Shown one piece after another: positions 1 to 5,130 of a stretch of DNA of 5,929 nucleotides (position 1 is its first letter; each line of letters opens with the position of its first letter). Made by a program: the position numbers and the translations under genes. The notes beneath the pieces are model-generated. The model did no database searches and had not been told where the DNA came from. It was given only the letters and a program-made list of their open reading frames with translations. Source of the stretch: JAYZDP01 sp036337765. GTDB lineage: Bacteria; Acidobacteriota; Thermoanaerobaculia; Multivoradales; Multivoraceae. The DNA lies in assembly GCA_036337765.1 (NCBI GenBank), contig JAYZDP010000076.1:1-5929 (forward strand), given 5' to 3'.

Positions 1-196
1 GCTGTTCACCGTGGCCAACCTGGCGCGACATCTCGAAATCGACCCAGAGGCTGCCCTTGCCCGGGCGAACCTCAAGTTCCGCCACCGCTTCGAGTACATC
101 GAAGAGACGCTGCGGTCGGCGGGCGAACCTCTCTCCGGGGCCGATCTCGCTCGCCTCGAGGAGCTCTGGCAGGAGGCTAAGGCTCGAGGCCGCTGA
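1..196 (+). CDS. mazG: MazG nucleoside triphosphate pyrophosphohydrolase, C-terminal end (5' truncated)
   Basis: This is the 3' end of a gene that starts before the window; the reading frame is open from base 2 to a TGA at 194-196. About 64 residues remain. The segment VANLARHLEIDPEAALARAN followed by LKFRHRFEYIEE is the characteristic end of the second MazG domain, in which a helix carrying the ANxKFxxRF motif closes the all-alpha fold. The tail LEELWQEAKARGR matches the usual MazG ending (LWxEAK). MazG is a cytoplasmic enzyme that hydrolyses (d)NTPs to (d)NMPs and pyrophosphate and is linked to nucleotide-pool cleaning and stress responses. The metal-binding EExxE motifs lie upstream of the window and cannot be checked. 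The GTG at 11 is an internal Val codon, not the start. The last 20 bases overlap the convergent tesA-like gene. Confidence 0.88.
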   Translation, partial: LFTVANLARHLEIDPEAALARANLKFRHRFEYIEETLRSAGEPLSGADLARLEELWQEAKARGR

Positions 197-818
197 CCAC
201 CTCGATCTGCATGCGAAGGTACGGCAAGACGTTCGCCGCCACCAGGCGTTGCCCCTCCACCGTCGGGTGGATCCCATCCGGTTGGTTGAGCTCCTCAACC
301 CCACCCACCCCCTCGAGCAGGAAGGGCACCAGATCGACCTGGTGCAGCTCGGCGAGGCGGGGAAAAATCGCGGCAAAGGCCTCCGCGTAGCTCGGGCCGT
401 AGTTCGGAGGTACCAACATTCCGAGCAGCAGCACCTCGATCCCCTGGTCCCGGGCCACGGCCACGATGCGGCTGAGGTTTTTCTCTGTCACCTCCACAGG
501 CAAGCCTCGCAGTCCGTCGTTTCCGCCCAGACCCACCACCAGGACATCGGGCTCCTGCTTGAGTAGCCAACGCAGGCGGCGCAGGCCTCCGGCGGTCGTA
601 TCGCCGCTCATCCCACCGTTCACGATACGAACGCGGTGCCCCTCGCCCGTGAGCTGCCGTTCGAGAATCGCAGGGTAGGCCTGGTCCTCTTCCACGCCGT
701 AGCCGGCGGTCAGGCTGTCACCCAGAAAGACCACGGTCAGGCTGGCAGGCGCAACAGCCATGGCTGCGGACGGCAGCCAGAGGGTCGCTAAAGCCAGGGC
801 TCGCCAGCGCAATTTCAC
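177..818 (-). CDS. tesA: TesA-type periplasmic SGNH/GDSL esterase (arylesterase / lysophospholipase L1 / acyl-CoA thioesterase I)
   Basis: The 213-residue product is close in length to E. coli TesA (about 208). An N-terminal signal peptide is visible: basic MKLRWR, a hydrophobic stretch at residues 7-15, and an A-x-A type cleavage site near AMA (19-21), so the enzyme should be periplasmic. All SGNH blocks are present: block I FLGDSLTAGYG with nucleophile Ser35, block II GGMSGDT with oxyanion Gly72, block III GGND with Asn100, and block V DGIHP with Asp181 and His184. The family hydrolyses thioesters, aryl esters and lysophospholipids; the true substrate cannot be read from sequence. The GTG start at 816-818 is chosen because the signal peptide follows it directly. 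No good Shine-Dalgarno is seen (a G-run lies 13 bases upstream). The gene is divergent from the ybbA-ybbP pair, the arrangement also found in E. coli, which supports a shared function. It ends in TAG at 177-179, inside the convergent mazG. Confidence 0.93.
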   Translation of the reverse strand: MKLRWRALALATLWLPSAAMAVAPASLTVVFLGDSLTAGYGVEEDQAYPAILERQLTGEGHRVRIVNGGMSGDTTAGGLRRLRWLLKQEPDVLVVGLGGNDGLRGLPVEVTEKNLSRIVAVARDQGIEVLLLGMLVPPNYGPSYAEAFAAIFPRLAELHQVDLVPFLLEGVGGVEELNQPDGIHPTVEGQRLVAANVLPYLRMQIEVVSGLEP

Positions 819-824
819 AACCGC

Positions 825-830
825 ATCTTA
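825..830 (-). promoter_or_regulatory. Candidate -10 element for the tesA-like gene
   Basis: On the minus strand TAAGAT matches the -10 consensus TATAAT at 4 of 6 positions, including the first two bases and the final T. It ends 6 bases before the GTG start, so transcription would begin at or next to the start codon and the mRNA would be leaderless or nearly so. No -35 hexamer is recognisable at 16-18 bases spacing, where the sequence is purely G/C. This is a pattern match in a short A/T-richer patch, not a demonstrated promoter. Confidence 0.3.
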
Positions 831-854
831 GCCCCCGCACACGCCGCCGCCGGG

Positions 855-863
855 TGCTAGGGT
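855..863 (+). promoter_or_regulatory. Candidate extended -10 element for the ybbA-ybbP operon
   Basis: TGCTAGGGT reads as an extended -10: a TGn followed by TAGGGT, which keeps T1, A2 and T6 of TATAAT. It lies in the divergent intergenic region, 55 bases before the ybbA start, and would place the transcript start near 869-871. There is no convincing -35 box upstream. It is the only plausible sigma-70-like element on this strand between 819 and 918, but it is weak. Confidence 0.3.
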
Positions 864-867
864 CCCG

Positions 868-904
868 GGCGACGACAGCCTCCGTCGCCGGCTGGGCGGC
901 CAGC
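868..904 (+). promoter_or_regulatory. Two tandem hairpins in the presumed ybbA leader
   Basis: The first hairpin has perfect 7-base arms, GGCGACG (868-874) and CGTCGCC (883-889), with an 8-base loop. The second has 5-base arms, GCTGG (891-895) and CCAGC (900-904), with a 4-base loop GCGG. They sit between the candidate -10 element and the ATG at 919, and only 14 pyrimidine-rich bases without a Shine-Dalgarno remain before the start codon. They could stabilise the 5' end of the mRNA or affect initiation. Short G/C palindromes arise often by chance in DNA of this composition. Confidence 0.3.
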
Positions 905-918
905 TCTATCCGTTCGCG

Positions 919-1629
919 ATGTCAACACTCCGTCTTGAGGCTCGCGAGCTCACCAAGGTTCTGAGCTCGGGCGGCAAGCCGCTGACGATCCTCGATCGGG
1001 TAAGCCTGGCCGTTGCTGCACGCGAGTTCGTCGCCATCCTCGGACCTTCGGGTAGCGGCAAGTCCACGCTGCTCGCTCTTCTCGCGGGTCTCGATCGACC
1101 GACTTCTGGCAGCGTTCATATCGACGGGCGTGAAATTCAGGACCTATCGGAGGACGAGCTGGCGATCCTCCGCCGGGACCACGTCGGCTTCGTATTTCAG
1201 GCCTTCCAGCTCCTGAATCACCTCACGGCCCTCGAGAACGTCCGCCTGCCGCTTGAGCTGCGTCAAGAGCCGTCCGCCGGGAAGCAGGCGGCGGTCCTCC
1301 TCTCGCAGGTCGGGCTGGCGGAGCGCGGGCACCACTACCCGAGCCAGCTGTCCGGCGGCGAGCAACAGCGCGTTGCGGTTGCGAGGGCCTTCGCCACCAG
1401 GCCTTCACTGCTGCTTGCCGACGAGCCGACCGGGAATCTCGATTCTAAGACCGGCACTTTCGTGCTCTCGATGATGAGCGAACTGCAGCGCCAGCACGGC
1501 ACGACACTCATCCTCGTTACCCACGACCCCGCCGCCGCCAGCCTCGCTGATCGGTCGATTTACCTGCTAGACGGTAGGGTCGACCGAGAGGAGATCCGTC
1601 GTGCCACGGCCGCAGAGAGCACGAGATGA
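919..1629 (+). CDS. ybbA: ABC transporter ATP-binding protein, YbbA/LolD/MacB type
   Basis: The 236-residue product is a complete ABC ATPase. Visible motifs are Walker A GPSGSGKST (42-50), Q-loop Gln94 in FVFQAFQLL, signature LSGGEQQ (144-150), Walker B LLLADEP with catalytic Glu169, D-loop NLD (173-175) and H-loop His202. The QLLNHLTALENV segment after the Q-loop and the DEPTGNLD run are typical of the LolD/MacB/FtsE branch, which pairs with FtsX-fold permeases. It should energise the permease encoded directly downstream, with which it shares an ATGA overlap. By homology and by the divergent tesA neighbour it corresponds to E. coli YbbA (about 228 residues). The ATG at 919 is the first usable start in frame and gives the normal N-terminus for the family; no Shine-Dalgarno is visible. 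LolD proper is less likely because the partner is a single long YbbP-type permease and not LolC/LolE. Confidence 0.93.
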   Translation: MSTLRLEARELTKVLSSGGKPLTILDRVSLAVAAREFVAILGPSGSGKSTLLALLAGLDRPTSGSVHIDGREIQDLSEDELAILRRDHVGFVFQAFQLLNHLTALENVRLPLELRQEPSAGKQAAVLLSQVGLAERGHHYPSQLSGGEQQRVAVARAFATRPSLLLADEPTGNLDSKTGTFVLSMMSELQRQHGTTLILVTHDPAAASLADRSIYLLDGRVDREEIRRATAAESTR

Positions 1630-4199
1630 CCTTCCGCTTCGTGGCCCGCCAGATCCTCCGCGAGTTTCGAGGTGCGGGATCGCGGCTGCTGTACTTCACT
1701 CTCTGTCTGACTCTAGGCGTCGGTGCCGTCGTCCTGGTCGCCGGCCTGTCGCTGGCCCTCGACCAGAGCATTCGCCGCGAGGCGCGCTCGCTACTGGCCG
1801 CTGACTTGGCGGTGTTGGGAAGCCGGCCCACACCCCCAGAAGTCGTCGCCGCTGCCGAGCAGCTACCCGGGAGCCGCACCAGCCGCGTCGTCGAAACCGT
1901 GACGATCGTTGCGGCGGGTGGTGGCGCCGAGCCGGCAGAACGACCGCCCAGGACCCTACTAGTAGAGCTCAAGATAGTCGACGGCCCCTATCCCTTCTAC
2001 GGCGCGCTACGGCTCGAGCCGGACGCGCGCCTCGACGACCTTCTTGGCAGCGATGGTGTCGTCGTCGCGCCCGACCTGCTCCCGCGCCTGGGAACCCAGG
2101 TCGGCGACACGCTCCGTCTCGGAGGGGAGCCGTTCACGATCCGTGGCGTCGTCCTCGAGGAGCCCGACAGGATCGGTGCAGCGTTGACTCTCGGCCCGCG
2201 TGTCTTCGCTTCACGGGCTGGCCTCGCGCGAACACCGCTTCAGGGTTTCGGCAGCCGAATCGACACCAAGCTCTTGATCGCCTTGCCCGAGGGTACGACG
2301 CCGGCGCAGCTGCGCGGCGCCAAGGCCGAGCTCGAGGCGTACCTGCCGCCTGAGGAGCGCTTCCGGGTCGAGACCTACGATCAAGCGCAGCCCGCGATAC
2401 GGCGGGGGCTCGACCGCCTCGAGCGCTACCTCGGACTCGTCGCCCTCTTATCGCTACTGGTCGGCGGAATCGGCGTCGGGCAGGCGGTGCGCAGCTGGGT
2501 GTCGAGCCGGCTCGATGCCATCGCAGTGCTCAAGTGCCTAGGTGTGCGGCCTCGCGAAGCGCTCGCCCTGTACTTCGGTCAGGCTCTGCTGCTCGGCCTT
2601 ATCGGCAGTCTGGCCGGGGCCGTGCTCGGCACTGCCCTCCTCTACTTGACACCGGCCCTGCTCGCCGACCTGATCCCATCTCCCACTCTGGTGGGCACCG
2701 GCAGGTTCCAGGTCTGGCAGCCGGCTGCGATCGTCCGCGGCCTGCTTCTCGGCGTTGGCGTCACCGCGATCTTCGGCCTTCTACCCCTGAGCCGCGTGCT
2801 GCAGGTTCCCCCGTCACGAGTGCTGCGCCGCGACGCAGAGCCCCTGGCAGGCTCACGCACGTTGGTCGCCGGCTGCGGGGTTCTGCTCATCCTCGGCATC
2901 GGTGCCCTGGCCGCTGCGCAGTCGGGATCGCCACGACTTGCCGCCCAGTTCACCGGCGGACTTCTTGCCACGACCATCGCCCTCGCCACCGCCGCCTGGG
3001 GTCTGACCCGCATCGCGCAGCGCGTACCGCGAGGAACGGGCCGACTCTGGCTGCGCCACGGCCTCGCTTCTCTGGGCCGCCCCGGTGCCGCCACCGTCGG
3101 CGCGATCGTGGCGGTGGGCCTGGGACTGCTGGTCGTCTTCGCCACCCGCCAGGTCCAGACTCAGCTGCTCGAGCAGATGGCCGAGGAGCTGCCGAAGGAC
3201 GCGCCGTCGATGTTTCTCGTCGACGTCCAGACCGATCAGTGGGACCCGCTGGCGTCGCTGCTCAAAGAGCAGGGAGCGAGCGACACCCGCTCCGTACCGG
3301 TCGTCATGGCCCGCCTGCGTGCCATCGACGGCGTCAAGGTAGCCGAACTGGTCGAGACGTCAGCGCGGCGATCGCGCCGCTGGGCGCTCACCCGAGAGCA
3401 GCGTCTGACCTACATGCAGACCCTTCCCGAAGACAACAGAATCGTCGAAGGAGCGCTGTGGGCAGACCCATCGCCCTACGAGATCAGTCTGGAGGAGGAG
3501 TTCGCCCGCGAGGATCTGGGTGTCGGCGTCGGTGCCATGCTCGAGTTCGACCTCCAGGGTATTCCCATCGAGTTCAAGGTCACCAGTCTGCGCGCGGTCG
3601 ATTGGGAGAGCTTCGGCATCAACTTCTTCCTCGTTGCCGAGCCAGGCAGTCTGGAAGAGGCCCCGCAGTTCCGCCTGGCCACGACCCAGATCCCGAAGGG
3701 CATGGAGCAGGCAACCCAGGACATCGTCGTCAGCCGCTTCCCGAACATCACCGTCGTCATGCTGCGGGACCTCCTCGATCGGGTGATCTCGCTGCTCAGC
3801 CTCCTGGGTATCGCGATCTCGTTGTTGGGAGCCTTCACGCTGGTCGCCGGGTTCGCCATCCTCACGGCGACGGTAGGGGTCGAGTCGCGCCGGCGCGGTC
3901 GGGAGGTCGCCCTGATGAAGACACTCGGCATGAAGCGGAACGGGATCGCCGCCCTGTTCGCCACCGAGTACGCGCTCATGGGGCTCGTGGCCGGCATCAT
4001 CGGCGCAGCAGGTGGCGGCGTCGTTTCCTGGATCGCCCTCACCGAGGGCATGGAGCTCGAATGGAGCTTCCGCCCGCTGGAGTACCTGCAGGCCATCGCC
4101 ATCTGCACCTTGCTGACGGTTGTAGCCGGCGTAGCGGCGAGCATCGGGCCTATGCGTCGCCGGCCGGTCGAGGTCCTTCGGGAGCTCGAATCGGCCTGA
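1626..4199 (+). CDS. ybbP: YbbP-type ABC transporter permease, ten predicted helices, two FtsX domains
   Basis: The 857-residue product is slightly longer than E. coli YbbP (about 804). Hydrophobic segments give about ten membrane helices: roughly 20-45, 268-290, 315-340, 368-392, 413-433, 438-464, 488-509, 719-749, 783-805 and 820-843. Two large soluble, presumably periplasmic MacB-like domains lie between helices 1 and 2 (about 46-266) and helices 7 and 8 (about 510-717). Each FtsX half carries the usual coupling-helix signature: DAIAVLKCLGVRP (near 295-307) and REVALMKTLGMKR (near 759-771). The second periplasmic domain has family-typical segments LPEDNRIVEGALW and VTSLRAVDWESFGINFF. The C-terminus RRRPVEVLRELE is also typical. 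The start ATG overlaps the ybbA stop (ATGA), with a weak GAGAG 6 bases upstream, so the two are probably translationally coupled. Such permeases are thought to transmit mechanical work to periplasmic partners or extract lipids, here probably with TesA. The exact substrate is unknown. Confidence 0.92.
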   Translation: MTFRFVARQILREFRGAGSRLLYFTLCLTLGVGAVVLVAGLSLALDQSIRREARSLLAADLAVLGSRPTPPEVVAAAEQLPGSRTSRVVETVTIVAAGGGAEPAERPPRTLLVELKIVDGPYPFYGALRLEPDARLDDLLGSDGVVVAPDLLPRLGTQVGDTLRLGGEPFTIRGVVLEEPDRIGAALTLGPRVFASRAGLARTPLQGFGSRIDTKLLIALPEGTTPAQLRGAKAELEAYLPPEERFRVETYDQAQPAIRRGLDRLERYLGLVALLSLLVGGIGVGQAVRSWVSSRLDAIAVLKCLGVRPREALALYFGQALLLGLIGSLAGAVLGTALLYLTPALLADLIPSPTLVGTGRFQVWQPAAIVRGLLLGVGVTAIFGLLPLSRVLQVPPSRVLRRDAEPLAGSRTLVAGCGVLLILGIGALAAAQSGSPRLAAQFTGGLLATTIALATAAWGLTRIAQRVPRGTGRLWLRHGLASLGRPGAATVGAIVAVGLGLLVVFATRQVQTQLLEQMAEELPKDAPSMFLVDVQTDQWDPLASLLKEQGASDTRSVPVVMARLRAIDGVKVAELVETSARRSRRWALTREQRLTYMQTLPEDNRIVEGALWADPSPYEISLEEEFAREDLGVGVGAMLEFDLQGIPIEFKVTSLRAVDWESFGINFFLVAEPGSLEEAPQFRLATTQIPKGMEQATQDIVVSRFPNITVVMLRDLLDRVISLLSLLGIAISLLGAFTLVAGFAILTATVGVESRRRGREVALMKTLGMKRNGIAALFATEYALMGLVAGIIGAAGGGVVSWIALTEGMELEWSFRPLEYLQAIAICTLLTVVAGVAASIGPMRRRPVEVLRELESA

Positions 4200-4200
4200 G

Positions 4201-4214
4201 GAGCTACTTAGCTC
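4201..4214. repeat. Short inverted repeat spanning the convergent stop region
   Basis: GAGCTACTTAGCTC is an inverted repeat with 6-base arms GAGCTA and TAGCTC around CT; as a hairpin it would form a 5-base-pair stem with the 4-base loop ACTT. It begins one base after the ybbP stop (4197-4199) and contains the stop codon of the convergent deacetylase gene (4204-4206, TAG on the minus strand). There is no T-tract on either side, so it is not a convincing intrinsic terminator. No better terminator is seen between the two genes. Confidence 0.35.
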
Positions 4215-5130
4215 TGCCGGGCTCCGACGCCACCAGCTCTGCCACAGTCACGAAGACAAACCCCTGCTCCAGGGCGCGGGGGATCTCCTCACCGAGAACC
4301 TCGAGGGTTTCGTCGTAGGGGTGGCCGATCGCCACCGCGGGAGTTCCGCCGCTCGACAGGGCGAGCGCTCGGCGAAACTCGTTGCGGATCCGCCCGCGCG
4401 TGCGGTCGCGATCGAGGAAGACGTTGCGCTCGACGGCTCGCATGCCGAGGCGGCTCGCCACGATCATGCCTTGCGTGTCTGCGCTGGTGCGCGAGTCGAG
4501 GAAGAAGAGGCCGTGACCCGCGACGACCTCGAGAAACGGTGCCATGGACCCCGAGTCCTCGGAGAAGGCCGAGCCCATGTGGTTGTTGACCCCGACCGCG
4601 TCGGGGACGGCGGCTAGAGCGCGCGCTGTCGTCGAGCGGATCTCGGCACCGCTCATCGATCGGCGCAAAGCGCCAGGGCCGGGATCGACATTGCGCTGCG
4701 CCTCCATCGGTACATGACAAAGCATCTCGAGGCCCAGCGAAAAGAGGTACGCCACCACCTCGGGAGTACGACTCTCGAAGGGAAGTACCGCGTAGGTCAG
4801 GGGCACACCCAGCGATCGCAGCTCATCGACCATCGCCACGCTGCGGCCGAGATCGTCGATAACGATTGCGATCCGCGGACCTGTCGAGCCCGGGTTCGCG
4901 GACGGCTCGCCGACCGTTCGCGGCGCAGAAGTCTCCGGCCGAGGCGACGCCGGAACCGCTACGGCAACCGGCGCGCGCGGCTCAGATACCTCCGGTGCAC
5001 TCGCAGCCAAGCCCGGCTCAGACTCGGCGCTCCAGCGGCCGATGCCGAAGCCGAGCACGAAGGCGACCGCGATCAGAGCCAGAACAGCGCCACGGGCCCT
5101 TGAGCCCGCTAGGCACCGCCGACCCGTCAC
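4204..5130 (-). CDS. yibQ: YibQ-like divergent polysaccharide deacetylase family protein, membrane anchored
   Basis: The 308-residue product has a single N-terminal membrane anchor (about 13-33, AVLALIAVAFVLGFGIGRW), a low-complexity Pro/Ala/Ser linker (about 34-85), and a C-terminal NodB-fold domain of the divergent polysaccharide deacetylase family (COG2861, E. coli YibQ). Family motifs in order are IAIVIDDLG with Asp92-Asp93, CHVPMEA with His139, DPGPGAL (149-155), GVNNHMGSAFSED (180-192), FFLDSRTS (209-216) and IGHPY (268-272). The presumed metal and catalytic residues (Asp, His, Asn-His) are all present, so this domain looks intact. The biochemical substrate of the family is not settled; a role on envelope glycans is inferred from the fold. 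The GTG start at 5128-5130 leads straight into the anchor and overlaps the stop of the upstream S41-like gene (GTGA), which points to translational coupling. It converges with ybbP across a 4-base gap. Confidence 0.9.
   Translation of the reverse strand: MTGRRCLAGSRARGAVLALIAVAFVLGFGIGRWSAESEPGLAASAPEVSEPRAPVAVAVPASPRPETSAPRTVGEPSANPGSTGPRIAIVIDDLGRSVAMVDELRSLGVPLTYAVLPFESRTPEVVAYLFSLGLEMLCHVPMEAQRNVDPGPGALRRSMSGAEIRSTTARALAAVPDAVGVNNHMGSAFSEDSGSMAPFLEVVAGHGLFFLDSRTSADTQGMIVASRLGMRAVERNVFLDRDRTRGRIRNEFRRALALSSGGTPAVAIGHPYDETLEVLGEEIPRALEQGFVFVTVAELVASEPGRAK

Noticed and set aside
57..566. A 169-codon plus-strand open frame across the mazG end and antisense to tesA
   Set aside because: Both the mazG and tesA frames have clear family motifs over this interval, and the alternative translation resembles no family that I recognise.
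3476..4144. A 222-codon minus-strand open frame antisense to ybbP
   Set aside because: It is Ser/Arg/Pro rich shadow sequence opposite the second periplasmic domain and last helices of ybbP, with no start signal or domain.
919..4199. LolCDE lipoprotein release system as the identity of the ABC genes
   Set aside because: LolCDE has two permeases of about 400 residues with four helices each. Here there is one 857-residue permease with about ten helices next to tesA, which is the YbbAP arrangement.
2534..4318. A 594-codon open frame on the plus strand overlapping ybbP and running past its stop
   Set aside because: It lies almost wholly inside ybbP in another frame, is extremely Arg/Pro/Ala/Gly rich with no recognisable domain, and is a composition artefact of high-G+C DNA. 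The ybbP frame carries all the family motifs.
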